A stretch of 64,000 bases of DNA from Coffea arabica (GCF_036785885.1 NC_092323.1:7820501-7884500), one strand, 5' to 3'; shown: positions 47,010 to 59,104, numbered from the stretch's first letter. Numbers and translations are program-made. The notes: generated by a model not told the origin, from the sequence alone.

Positions 47010-50000
47010 ATGATGTCCCCTAGGCAAAATCTAGACGATCGAGGAGGAGGAGCAAGTTCTTTCCAATCAGCTAACTCTAGGTAATGCTAAAACTTCTACT
47101 TGTTCTTGTTTGTTCAATTTTTTTTCTCTTCAAAAATGAATCATTGAAGCCTCATTTTTAATTCTATGTTTGATTCACTAGTATGCTTAATTATTAGCAT
47201 CTGTTGTTGTTGGTAAGTACATGTATCTGCATTTTTTGCTACTCGAATTTTCTGGATGGATATGTTTAAGCAAATAAATTCCTCTGTTAGGATTTGAGTT
47301 AATTATGTTTATAAACTATTCTAAACTTGAAGTTTTCAGTTGATTCAGTAATTCTACTGCTCACTGTATCTTTAATTTCACTGCATTGCCTTGTTTAATT
47401 TGATAGCATTTCTTTGTCTTTTAACTTTACGCCTTTTTTAGGTTCATTTGCTCTATCGATCTTTTTACTTGTCTATTTTCAAGAGTTTCATTGTTGGAAA
47501 TTTTTTAAGAATTTGGTAGGCTTTCTTGAATTAGCAGCTTTAATGATTCTACTGATGTAATAGTTGTTTCAAATGTGGAAAACGCTTCAAAATGGTGATA
47601 AGAGGCTTTCTTTAATATCAACTTAGACAAGCCTACTAATTGTGTTGTTCAATTGTAGGCAAACTCCCTTGCAGATAATCCATGTTTTTGGCAACTTCAT
47701 GAGGATATGGTCCGTTTACACTATGTATCGCTACTTGTCTCAAACAGGAGCGTCAGTTGTTCTTTTTATTTTCAGCTGTCTTGTTCCAGCATCAATCCTG
47801 TTTTTAGTTTTGCAGAAGCCTTGGAAAGGCAGGCCACTCTCTAACACGCAGGTCTTCTCAAAATACTCCACTTATGAATAATTAGACACAGCTAGGAAAT
47901 CTTCAAACGTTTGTGGCTTAACAATGACATTTATTTTCTGACATTGCTCATTGTTTCTACAGGTTGTACCTTCTGTTATAAATGGTGGTATAACAGCTCT
48001 GTATTTCATATTGTGGGGAAAAGGTGTTAAATCTTGCGGTCCTCTTAGGTAAGTTTTTCAATCTGCTCTAGTGATCCTCTTTTGTAATTTTTCGAATGTC
48101 CTTTGGTTTGTTTATTGATGACAATTGGCAATATGTGGATAAGTGATGATTAAATTTTTTAAAAATAAAATGATGCATAGATGAACATTTACATCACTTA
48201 GAGTGATAGTGTGTGTAATCTCCTTTAGTGTTTTCTAAGAGCTTGGTTGCCAAGGGCTAATCCCTATGTTGGAGAGAGAGAGAGAGAGACCCATGACTTA
48301 CTTGGTCCTTGATCTCTCTTTGATGTTCTTTTCTAAAATTCCTCCCAAAGCAGAAATAGGATATTCGGATAAGTTCTTTGGTTTCATTTCCTGTCTTTGA
48401 ATTCCAGAAGTTTAGTGATCTTCAATGTGGCCAGTCTTGCAATTATTCTTGTTTGTGTAATATGAACAATTCTCTCACTCAGGGCAATATTAGCTGAATA
48501 CTCTGGAGCTGTTCTTGGAGTATTATCTGGTGTACTATATGGAAGTAGAGGCCATGTTTGGAAGAAGGTAGACAACTTTCTATTCCTTTTTGATTCAAAA
48601 GCTTGTTCAAAAAGCTGTCAAGTTGATTATGTGCAAGATATGATTCTCTTATTTTAGGTTTCAGAACAAGAACTTGGCATGACAGGCTGGTGACATATCT
48701 TGTTTAGCTGGAATACATCTGGAGTCTTCTTTGAAATTTATTATACATGTCCTTGCTTTCTTCTTACTAGGAGAAATGCAAGTCTGTGTGTCAGCTGGAG
48801 TTGTAGTGTGGTTGCACTTCCAAGTCAGTTAGTGGTCTTCTAATTTGAGCTCAGAATTATGTGCACTTCAAGGAATAAATAATGCTGTTGCTTATGTTCT
48901 CATCTGACTTGGATCAATCCAGTTAAAATCCATATATACTATTCATCCATTTTGCTTATAGGATTTGTGTTTCCTTATATCTATCAGGTAGGTGGACTTG
49001 TTGCAATGATGGCATCATTTTACTTCTTGTCTCAAGGATGGGCCATGGCCACATATTCTCCCTTTAATATCCTTTCATTTTAGATCTATATTTCACATTT
49101 ATTGGGAATCTGAGTGCTATTAGAATTTTCTTGCATATTGATTTTTGACAAGCAGATTATCTTGTTCACAATTGTCAGCTTAACCATAATATACCATTTA
49201 GTGATAGTCCTGATGTTGAGGTTAGGACAGATCAAGTTGTGGGAATGAAGAAAATGCTAGTTCCCATTGTTGCTGGAGTCTTGTCAGCACTCAGAAGGGT
49301 GATTGCAAGACGTGTCTCACTCAAAGTATTGACTACTTCACCTTATCATTCTTTGTGTATTTTCTTGATCATAATATAACTATTAGGTTTTGCTGTTTTG
49401 GGTCAGAAAGAGTTTGTAAGACCTGACTCTATTTGTTTTATGGTTGCAGAATCAACTTAAGAGGCGGCTTCATGCAATAACTATCACTTCTGCAACTTGT
49501 TTTCTGTTCCCTGTGGCTATGTGGGACATGATTATAGTGAGTTTGATTCTATGGCTTCTGTGGCATTTTGAACAAGCCCTGGATGCCCTGTATCAATATT
49601 TTCAGGGTGATTTAGATCTGGTAAATGCTCATAATCTGTTTCCTCCTCCTCCTTTCCTCAGGGAACAACCAGCGTAGAATTGCCATTTTCTGCATGGGCA
49701 TTTTCAAGCACCATCTTCTTTGGTGTTATGTTGATCTTCTATGTTGACAGTATCGCAGAGGAGAGGTACCCTATTGTTTATTCCGTTCATTGCCCTTTGC
49801 TTTGCTAGTTGAATTTTAGTCTATACTCAGTGCATCAGCACCAGTTCACTGGGTGATTCACGATTCCAAATGGATGCTTCCTGTTGAGCTTCAAACTTTA
49901 GAATGTAGTTTAAATCCTTAGCTTTAAACTTTAGTTCTATTTACCTTCACAAACACTTAGTCGTACTGTTTAAAATCAGAGGAGATAGATGACATGTCAG

Positions 50001-51738
50001 AGTATTGACCTTTACTTAACGGGATAATTGCATGCTCCCCTCCCCCCCTTTTGTACTGGTTAATTCATCAACCAATTGGTGTTTCTTTTGATTTTTAGAA
50101 CTTTCTCAACTAACATTTGCTGTAGCCTATATGGTCACGCTTTTACATGGTATGCCATTCAATTTCAGATAGATTGCTCCTATTTTATTGAATGTTAACC
50201 TTCATTTTACTAGAAATATGTTTAAGCACTTAGTATGCTATATAACTTAAATATATTGTTCTTGCCTTGTGGAGTTCTTGTTTGTGCATTTTTTCGCATT
50301 TAAAATTGAGTGTTTAATAAGGGACACTAGAAATAACTCCTCTTTTCCTGCCCTCTAATGTTTGCTCCAAAGAAAGAGGCAGGTTGTTGCGATGTTGTAT
50401 ATTTCCAATTTTCGGGGTTTACAAGAGTTGATGTCTTGAGTTTGGGTTGTATTGCTTTACATTTAGGGACACTAGAAATAACTCCTCTTTTCCTGCCCTT
50501 TAATGTTTGCTCCAAAGAAAGAGGCAGGTTGTTGCTATGTTGTATAATTCCAATTTTCGGGGTTTACAAGAGTTGATGTCTTGAGTTTGGGTTGTATTGC
50601 TTTACATTTAGCTACAAGGTCTTGCGTTTCCCTAATGAAGTCTTGTTTGTGGCTCCTAACTTGTCAGTCTTTCCTATCTGTTTGTAGATTACATATGGTT
50701 TTCTCTTCTCCGAGACATTTGATGGTCGCAGGAATATGCATCATCGTCATGGAAATTGTGTACAAAATGGACTTCTCGCTCCTGGGCTTTCTGATTTGTG
50801 TTGCAATTTTGGGCTTTGGTATGAAACGAAAAGCTGTCTTCATTTTGATTATGGTTATCAGAAGAATGAGCAATATACATTATCAATTTTTGTGTAGTTG
50901 TGCTGGCTAACAAAATTTTCCAAAGTTGTGCTGATAGTTTATTTTATCTTATTTTTTGAAGCTGAGAATCTAATGTTCTTTAGTGGGTTAGGGTCTTGGT
51001 TTTTGCTAGGTTAGATTCTCGCAGGCTGCATTCTCCTTTTTCATCACTTCGTTCCACCCTTCCCTTCTTCGATAAATTCAAAGCAATGTTAAATCATTTT
51101 GGAAGCTCACAATAGCTATTGTCCCACAATTATTTAATGGAATTTAAATGATTTTTGCCTAAGGTAAAGGTCTGAGATTAAACAGAAGCCTGGGGACGCC
51201 AACTCTTGAGTGAATTGTCTATGAAAATGAAAAACATTCATATATATTATAAAAGATACCAAGCTGACTTAGCATCTGATATGGTACAATTGTTAACTGA
51301 TTAACAGGAATTTAGTTGTTTATATTTTAGTTCCCGTCTTTTCAATTACCAGTCATTAGCATTAACCCGTAGCATAGAGTAAAGATATTTATTTGGTAAA
51401 TGTATTCTTGCTTCAAGCGTGTATTTTGATAAAGGGCCAGCATATTGAGTAGTGGTTTTAGGTGCATTAATAATACAGTATGAAATAAATCTGTTCTGTT
51501 CCTTTCGACACAAGTCTTTTCATTGTTTCATGTGCCAATACTTATGATTGGGTACAATTATCATTCAACATCTGCGCATTTAAATTGCCTCTGTATTTAA
51601 CTTCTAGTTTCTTCAATTCTGTTAGGAATATATGAAGCAACCTCATTAGACCGATTTCGAAAAGATGCTCAACGGAAATCAGATGCATCAAATGGAATTC
51701 TTGAGGATCGAATCGAGATGTCTCCTCTTCCAACGTGA
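47010..51738 (+). CDS. ZnT5/MTP12-like multi-pass membrane protein lacking the cation-efflux domain, 359 aa
   Basis: Exons are 47010-47080, 47659-47851, 47963-48048, 48483-48567, 48988-49066, 49195-49325, 49450-49536, 49662-49765, 50688-50818 and 51626-51738. They join in frame to 360 codons, starting MMSPRQNLDDRGG and ending EMSPLPT. The protein has about nine hydrophobic segments. Blocks such as KSCGPLRAILAEYSGAV and FYVDSIAEER resemble the N-terminal membrane half of animal ZnT5 and plant MTP12, Golgi zinc transporters that carry a C-terminal cation-diffusion domain in the same chain. Here translation stops after a short hydrophilic tail, and I see no cation-efflux motifs (such as the HMLFDC region) in the 1.7 kb to the next gene. 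It may be a partner subunit, a truncated paralogue or an alternative isoform. Intron 5 is of the AT-AC class. The homology claim is from memory of the families. Confidence 0.75.
49067..49194 (+). other. U12-type AT-AC intron in the MTP12-like gene
   Basis: The intron begins ATATCCTTT, the canonical U12 5' splice site, and ends with AC. A branch-like CTTAAC lies at 49179-49184, about 11 bases before the end, the distance favoured by the minor spliceosome. Using these ends, the flanking exons join as TYSP-F-TFSDSPD in frame; no GT-AG pair nearby does so as naturally. Length is 128 bp. Confidence 0.88.
50321..50610 (+). repeat. Tandem duplication of 145 bp inside intron 8 of the MTP12-like gene
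   Basis: Two adjacent units, 50321-50465 and 50466-50610, each start GGGACACTAGAAATAACTCC and end TTTACATTTA. They differ at only a few positions, so the duplication is recent. It lies wholly within an intron and does not touch a splice site. Confidence 0.93.
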
Positions 51739-53425
51739 CGTGACTAGGTAGCTCAAGCTTGTGCATGTAAGACGCAGTAAGCTTCATTCATTGTTTCATT
51801 ATTGCTTTGACTTTGAGTTTCATTAAGAGATTTGAAGCAGAGGTGGAGGGCTAATAAGGATTTTGAATAATCTGTGCTTCATGGAATAACTAACTGAGGA
51901 TTCATGATAATTCCTATGGAAGTGTGTTGTGCTTAAATGAATCAAGATTGAATGTTAATATTATATAGCTTTAGACGTTCAAGACCAATTTCATTGGAAG
52001 TTAATTAGGAATATTAGATCTTTCACTGGATTAGGAGAACGGAAATGTCACCAATGAAAACGTACGTCTGTTTAACAGAAAAGTATGGGACAGGATGAGT
52101 ACAACTAAAAACTTTAGGTCTCATAGTCTTCTGTTAGGTACGATCATGGCTTAGACTGCTGACGTTTCCTCATTTTCTGTTGCAGATGCAATCTAGGATT
52201 ATTCTTTAAAAAGCAATGGGACTGGTGCAGAAGCGTTGATCTCCGCGTCCACATGGGTGACTAAATATGCCGCAGGATATTACAAGTATTGCACTGCGAG
52301 CAGTGAGAAGCGCCACAAGTGTTCTAATGTTGGGAGTGACGTAAAACCCTGCTCTCATTGCAGACAAGTCAAGAAAACTGGAAATACATGCTGTGGTTGC
52401 TGTATTTCTTGTGTCGCCCCAACCATTTTTATTTAGCCAACACTGGGACAGGTTGGAAGTGAGGAACCATTGTACAATATATACATTTAGTTTCCTCGTT
52501 TTGCTATTCTCTCATCCTCCTCTCCCCCCCCCAACCCAACACAAAAACACACACACACGCACACAACCCCTTCCTGTTGCCAACCAAAACTTTTCTGTTG
52601 AATTTCCCCAGTGTTTAAACATTGAATGTCTTGTCCTATCGCTCTATTTTTCCTATTCTCCATCTGCCGGTTAGACAATTTCAATGCATACCACGTTCAG
52701 AGCTTTCTTTCTACTTTTTAAGTTGGCCTTAAAACTTGTATGAAACTTTGTTTAAACGTTACAGCAACAGTCTCCCGCCAACAGCCTCTTGGGTTGTTGG
52801 TATTACCAAGACTTAAATGTCTTGGTGGGGGTGGGAGGTCAAGGGTTCAATCCTTGACCTCTCACCTTGTCACTTAATTGTGGCTTCCTCAAATTTCATC
52901 GGCTCTCGCTCTCTTTATATTAGGTTAGAATGGATTATATAAATGTTATCCTGTCGCTTTGCGGCATAGGCCCAAAGAATTCTTGGCCCGCTACTCTAGT
53001 TGTATGTGACTGGAAGCCTGCAACATGTAAGGACGTTCGAGGAACAGATGCAGTCCACTTTCGCAAAATCACGGCAATATTTATGAGGCCTGTTATGGAT
53101 CCTTCATTAAAGATCTCGTCGTCGAGTTTTTCGTTCCGGTAAATATAATTCCGACTATGGGAAAATTGTCCGACTGGTCTGATGCGAGGGAACTTGTGCC
53201 TTTTTCAACTAATGCAGGCTTGGCGCAGAGCTTGCCAGTGTAAAGACGGAGATGGCTAGTCGATTTACTACTTCCGTTTACGCTATTGGTGTTCGATAGA
53301 AAGTCTCAGAGAAATTTCCCTTCCCCTTCAAATGTTCGGCAAAATCAAGCAACAGCTAAACTTCCGCCACCAAACTCTGATCTCCCCATAGCTCTGAAAT
53401 CTGCAACCACTAGGCACCCGCATCC
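51739..53425. other. 3' flank of the MTP12-like gene, then spacer
   Basis: Includes the probable 3' UTR, a short cysteine-rich open frame at 52236-52436 of doubtful coding status, a C-rich and CA-rich stretch around 52510-52570, and the SINE at 52760-52915. No cation-efflux domain exon was found. Confidence 0.45.
52760..52915 (+). mobile_element. tRNA-derived SINE
   Basis: The stretch contains a polymerase III box B-like word GGTTCAATCC (52844-52853) and the ordered words CCTCTTGG, CTTGGTGGGGGTGGGAGGT and CACTTAATTGTGGCTTCCTC, which recur in inverse orientation at 22618-22745. This is the structure expected of a plant SINE of roughly 150 bp. Box A is less clear and the target duplication was not resolved. 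The boundaries are approximate. Confidence 0.65.
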
Positions 53426-54850
53426 ATGGTGCTGCCTCTTTCTTCGTCTCATCCTCCGCACCTCCTGAAACCCACAAGAAAAATCATCTCTTTTTCACGC
53501 ACTCACAGCAACAACAGCTTCGGTAGATCACCATCCCACAGCTGCAATGGACTAACGTTTGTTCGCAATAAGAAACCTCTGAGTGATCTCAATGCCTGGG
53601 GAATTGGAGGACCCTGCAATTATTTCGTCCAAGTCTTTGATCAATCTCAGCTTGCTACTGCCATAAGGTGCCGCTGTCTTTCAGACTTAATCCTCTTTGC
53701 GTCCTGCTTCTGTGAGCATAATGTGAAATTTATTGCAATGCAGGTATTGTAGGGAGTATTCCTTGAGGTTTATGATCATCGGCAAAGGCTCAAATTGTCT
53801 CTTTGATAACATGGGTTATGATGGTTGTGTTATCCTCAACTGGATTGATTTCTTGGAAAAGATTGGATCGGTTGGCTACAGAGTTGGAAGTGGCTATCCA
53901 TTTAATCGGTTAGGGGTGCAATCTGCAACTGAAGGATTATCAGGGCTGGAGTTTGCTAGTGGAATCCCCGGAACTGTGGGTGGTGCTGTGGCTTTGATTT
54001 TACTACGATGAAGAATTCAATTGCACCAATATAACATATTGTCTAAACTGGTAACGGTATAGTTCAACAAAGAAGTCCAAGACTAGGCGAGTTGGCGAAA
54101 TGTTCTAGCAGACCATTATTTTTTTCGGTTTTGAATGATTAATTTCATTTTTTTTTTCTGGAAATGCTAACTGATGGATTTACATGTGTTTCTTAATGAA
54201 GGAAATTGCTGATGCAATTGATACTGTGGAAATTATAACATCTGATGGCGAATATCAGATTCTCCACCAGAGATGAGCTCACGTTTGGGTATCGATCATC
54301 CATATTTCAAGACATGAAGAACTTAGCTGCCATTGTTGCAGTCACTTTTCGATTGAATAACTTGGAATCAGCGAGAGATAAGCAGCAAGAATATTTGGAA
54401 AGGTAATATTAAAGAACGTAATTAAGAGTATTGGAAAGGTAATAAGAAAGTAGGTAATCAATGGTCATGCAAATGGGGCTTTTGAGGAGTCAATGAATCC
54501 AACGAGCTCTGTGTTTTCTCTGCAGAAGGAAACTGACTCAACCACTGGGGAAGCGAACTGCTGGTTCAGTGTTTCGAAACCCATCTCTTTGAGGTATCTG
54601 AGCAGCAGAGTTGATTGAGAGATCTGGACTTAAAGGATTCAAACTAGGAAAGGCTGTGGTCTCCAATAAGCATGCAATTTTCTTCATAAATTGTGGTGGT
54701 GCAAGTTCTCAAGACATGCTCGAGCTTATTGGCTTGGTTAAGCAGACTGTCTATCAGAAGTTTGGAGTAAAACTGAAGGAAGAAATTTTGAATGTTCACC
54801 CATATATCGAAAATTCTATTCCAAATGTGTGTAATGACAGTATCAAGTAA
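53426..54850 (+). pseudogene. Decayed UDP-N-acetylenolpyruvoylglucosamine reductase (MurB)-type gene
   Basis: Homology runs over about 53426-53667, 53744-54000, 54203-54402, 54526-54850. It starts MVLPLSSSHPPHLLKP with a transit-peptide-like N-terminus, then LNAWGIGGPCNYFVQV, MIIGKGSNCLFD and LEFASGIPGTVGGAV, the FAD-binding signature of MurB. Later come DELTFGYRSS, RTAGSVFRNP (the conserved catalytic Ser) and LKEEILNVHPY. MurB reduces the enolpyruvyl group to make UDP-MurNAc in peptidoglycan synthesis, which in plants relates to plastid division. The frame is broken. The stretch after GGAV that should give the YMNAGANGQ segment is missing, a frameshift lies near 54260-54275, and in-frame TGA codons occur at 54590-54592 and 54599-54601. 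These are host-gene lesions, so a full-length reductase cannot be made from this locus. The first two exons still splice cleanly, so decay may be fairly recent. Confidence 0.82.
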
Positions 54851-55015
54851 CCAGGAAAATGAAACTACTTTTCCTAATGGACAAAAAATAATCATATTAA
54901 TAATTTCTGCATAGTTTCTCATGATTTTTCACATTGAACGCCTTTATGCTATTGATATAATTATTACGAATGTTGGATCATCTTCAAAGAAGGAACCAGA
55001 ATGATCCGTTCATTG

Positions 55016-57770
55016 CTAATGAATTTGCTGCTTGACCCTGCTGGTCAGAGCTTTGGTGATGAAGTGAGCAAGAACTCCTACTGGACAAAATAACAAGCAC
55101 AGAGAAACTGAATGCCGAGTTTCAACATTGTCCTGCAGCCCATCATGAAAAACCTGCCTGCTTGCATGGAAATCGCAAGAGCATTATTAAGTGTTCCAAT
55201 AACTAAAGACCAAATCCCCCCCCCCCTCTCCCCCCCACAACCCAAAAAACTCCCAATGGGGGTCCCAGGATCCCTCAAACCCCAAAGAAAATTTACATAG
55301 ACAGACCTTGCAGCAAAAAGATCCACCGCCAGCAAGTGAATCCATGCAGAAGCAAGTGTCATCTCACTGGAGAACAACTTTGCTATAGCAGACAGCTGAG
55401 GGAAGCAGCCGAGTTGACAATGTTAATCTCTAACCATGATGAAACATAAATTCAAATGCGTGCATTTGTGAACATACCTCCGGCAGCCAGTTTTTACTAG
55501 AAAACATGAGACGCAATGTATCTGGTGTCCAGGAGAGATATAGAAGATATGCATATAACAGTCCCAGCATAATATAAGGTATGCTGCTTTCCATTAACTT
55601 CTTGGTCTGCATTTGATGTAATACAACTAGTTACAACATCGAATCTTATTTGAAGTCTCAAAACCCAAAGTGAACAATTATCAGGATCAGTTGCTAATCA
55701 TTGAAACAAAATCACCTCGATGGAGCACTCAACAAACTGAAATAGAAATTCAATTGAAAGGTGGAAGAACTTGAAACAGTGCAGCATCACTTGAGAAAAT
55801 AAAAAGTTGCTTTTTTGGTATAGTTCCAAGATGTCCTTACTTACCAATTCAGCTTTAGGTGCTGCAACCATGAGTGTATAAAATGGAAGAACTGCTACAG
55901 TTCCAAATGTAAAAACACTAGCTGCAAGTTGAGAGCTCGGCAAACCTGCATAGCCAAATAAGAGAATTTTTAATGCTAGAAGTGTAACATTCACAATCTT
56001 GTTTGCCTTGCAAGCTTCTTTCCACATCAAACAAGCTGCTAGCATGAAATCAGAGTATTATAGAGAAGTGCAATAGTTTCAGTCACTAAAATCAAAGAAT
56101 ATCTAAGGCTAGAAAGGCATTTTAAATTATAAATCATAATGCATCAAGCACAAGGTATGGCCTCTATATATGTAATTTTGTCTAGCATGGAAAGAAAAAC
56201 TTCTACAATCCGAAAAGACCATAACATGTTTCTAAGACTACTTTCTTTAGTCTTTTTACCACCTAAGTGATTTAAGATTCCTGTCTATTCACAGATGCAA
56301 AGCATCTGTACTCTGTAATGCTTGTCAGTTGCGAGCCAGCTATGCAGCAAAAATAAACTGCTAACCGATGATAGACTTCTACCCGCCCTATTAAACAGAA
56401 TGACCCTAAATAATCTAAATGTGCTCAAAGACAGAAGGAAATGGTAAGTCACGTATAAAGATTACATGAAGCATAGACTCTGCAATCAACAGCTCGTCCA
56501 AGATTTGGGTGAATGCTTGCTATTGGTCTTCTGGGAAAGCTCCATTCAGCACTTAGCTTGGTTCCCAATTTTTCCGTTTGTCCAACAAAGAGCTGTTTAT
56601 TCACACTTCTGAAAGCAAATATGGATCTCTTGTTCATCCTCATGCATTCCGAAAATCTGTAACACAACCCTGTGCGCTTAACCTACAAGCAATAGGCACC
56701 AATGTTGACTACCGTTAAAATTCAAACCCTCACAACGACATGATTTATTGAACTGTTTTGGCAAATTTGGGATTTCTAGGAATTTGCTTCTTCTTTTCTT
56801 AATAGTTGGATGTGTAAAATTACAGTCATGGCTTCACATATATGCATCAGCAGTTATGCCTAAAATGTGAACCTAGTTAGAAGCCTACATCTAATGAAGT
56901 GGTGACTCTTAGTAGATTCAACTCAACAATATTTTGCATATTGGGCACAACCTATCGGATCTTCAAATAAGGTCACGAGATTGCGTGCAAGCCGTTTTAT
57001 GTCCGAAAAAAAGAAAACAAAAATAGCAAGAGACTGTATAAGGGTGAGGATGAGAAAAACAGGGCAAAAACAGCATCTTTTCAAGCATAGGTTAAAAGCA
57101 GCAGTAACCAAGTAGAAGTTTGATTCTTTTTGCCCCAGTGGAGAGGTCATTCCATTAAGTTGCGAATTACGCACAAGATGGGAAAAAGAAATCGCACTTC
57201 CAGCACAAAATATCAATGCAAGGGAAAAAAGCGCAGTGCTATTGGGTAGTTCTCCCCTTCAGAACCAATTCACGAAACTCATAATTGAGTTCCCAATTCA
57301 CAACTTTGTTTCCATTATTACCTCAATTGAGATATAATACTAAACCGAAGGATTGAAGAATCAAGCATGGTAATTACTGTAACCTTCAGGTTGCAATTGT
57401 TAACGATTGAAGTGAACCGGAACCATTCCATCCAATTCATCCAGTCCTCCTCCATTATAACTTCCGCGATTGGTTATAATGTATGACAGAGCTATCATTA
57501 GCTATATTCAATTCCTCAATATAAAGGCCATTAAAAAGCATGGTCAAAAGAAGAAAACTCAAGAAATGACAAACTGAGATTGAAAGCTGTGAAATTTTTT
57601 GATGTGCACAACAAAGCAACAAATCCCACAACCACAGAAATGAAAACCAAGAAACAAAGAGAATGGATGATCAGCATTCGTGTAAAACGTACAAAGTGAT
57701 ACAGAGAAAAGCATCAAGAACTTACCTTGAATGGCAATTGGGCTTGGGTAAAGCTAGGAGAGAAGGCCAT
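55016..57770 (-). CDS. ABA4: ABA4, chloroplast membrane protein required for neoxanthin synthesis, six exons, 240 aa
   Basis: Minus-strand exons are 57726-57770, 56466-56682, 55845-55945, 55478-55606, 55307-55395 and 55016-55157. They join in frame to 241 codons. The start is ATG at 57768-57770 ([15 protein letters not shown]), chosen because this short exon has a good GTAAGT donor and is in phase with exon 2. The first 85 residues form a plastid transit peptide. The mature part has the conserved blocks [57 protein letters not shown] and [17 protein letters not shown], with four hydrophobic segments. ABA4 is needed to convert violaxanthin to neoxanthin, a precursor of abscisic acid and a light-harvesting pigment; its enzymatic status alone is debated. 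Intron 1 is 1.04 kb. The gene is tail-to-tail with the MurB relic, about 165 bases apart. Identity is very likely. Confidence 0.93.
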
Positions 57771-58388
57771 CTTTGGTGTGGAATCGAGATTGAACAAGAA
57801 TTGCAAGAAGAACTTAAAGAGCAAAAAGCGCTTTCCTTTAAGTCATGAGTCAGCACTCAACCTGGGTATATACAGAAAGGGCCGAAAGTAATGGCCAGTA
57901 GGAAATTCGCTCCCGAAGACACGCAGCTTCTGACTTGGATTAAAATAAGAAAGAAAGATTTGGAATGAATTCATGGTACAACTCTGCACTATCATCGTCC
58001 CCGTCCCCGTCCCCGTCCCACTATGCTAGCAGCCGCCCAACACTAATCCATTGTCAGACCAAATTTACCGAACTTCCACTTAACCAAGTAAAGCTCAAGC
58101 CTTAAGATCAATCGGGACAAGCTCATTGGATGGAAGTTTGTGCCTCTCGCCTTTGTAGGATGCATGTCCCAAAATTTGTTGTGGTCCCTCTTCTCAGTCA
58201 AATCTAGGATGAGCCATGTGTCTGTACACGTGGCGCGCATGCAGGGCAGTCGGCTATTGACACCAAACCAATTGGTGGAGGGGCGGTCTGGGATTGGTCT
58301 AATCTCATCCGTTTGGAGATCAATTGGGTATGCTTTCAGTCAGGGTCCCGTGTCCTTTTCTCTCTTCCTTTGGTGAAGGGAAAAAATA
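57771..58388 (-). promoter_or_regulatory. Promoter region of ABA4
   Basis: Upstream of the ABA4 start. It contains a short CCCCGT repeat around 57998-58019 and an ACACGTGGC word at 58227-58235 that fits an ABRE/G-box-type element. That would suit stress-responsive regulation, but the match is only a motif. No gene is recognised here. Confidence 0.35.
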
Positions 58389-58390
58389 TA

Positions 58391-58720
58391 CTCCCTCCGT
58401 CTCACTTTGATAGTCCTGTTTTTTTTTTCGTCTGTCCCAAATTATAATATACTTTTCAATTGAAAAATATAGTTATATTTTAATATTCCTAAAATACCTT
58501 TATTCAATGTAAGTTGTTGTTACTATAAACCTACTTCATTTAATGAGAGTTGATTCTTTTTTTACTATCAATTCAAGTTCTCATAAAATTGTACTCTAAT
58601 TAATGTCAGGGTATTTTAGAAAAATAGTTACTTAAATTGATTGTTCCAACAAAGTTAACTACTTTTTTTTTAAATTGTGTAAAAAAAAAAATCAAAACTA
58701 TCAAAGTGGGACGAAGGGAG
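58391..58720. mobile_element. Stowaway-type (Tc1/mariner) MITE
   Basis: The ends are CTCCCTCCGTCTCACTTTGA and, inverted, TCAAAGTGGGACGAAGGGAG, with TA on both sides (58389-58390 and 58721-58722). The inverted repeats extend over about 28 bp with a few mismatches. The CTCCCTCCGT terminus and the TA target are the textbook features of plant Stowaway elements. Length is 330 bp, AT-rich, non-coding. Confidence 0.93.
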
Positions 58721-59104
58721 TATTTACTGGTACTAGCGTAGCAAATGCCTTCAAATTTGAGAAACCCCGATTCTTGAGACTAAGGCCTTGTGCGGGGTTG
58801 TCCTAACTTGCTTTAGATTTTATAAAAATTTGATTATAAAAATTAATTATATCATAATTAGTAAAAGTTACTCTTTGAATAATTATTATAATTATTAGTT
58901 TTTTTAAATTATTAAAAATATATATAATTAAAATACAAAAACAATTAAGAACACCGTAAAAATTAATTATTCAAGATCAGAATTTATAATTAGTTAAAAT
59001 AAAATAATCCATTGAGAAGAAGCCCTAACCCAATCTTTGATGATCACGTCATTAAGTATCGGCTTTTTTTTCTTTTTTTAAAAAATTGAAACCATCTGAT
59101 GGCA

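Noticed and set aside
55190-55260. Pro-rich C-terminal extension of ABA4 by reading through the donor
   Set aside because: The frame past 55307 is intron sequence; splicing to 55157 restores the conserved ABA4 C-terminus.
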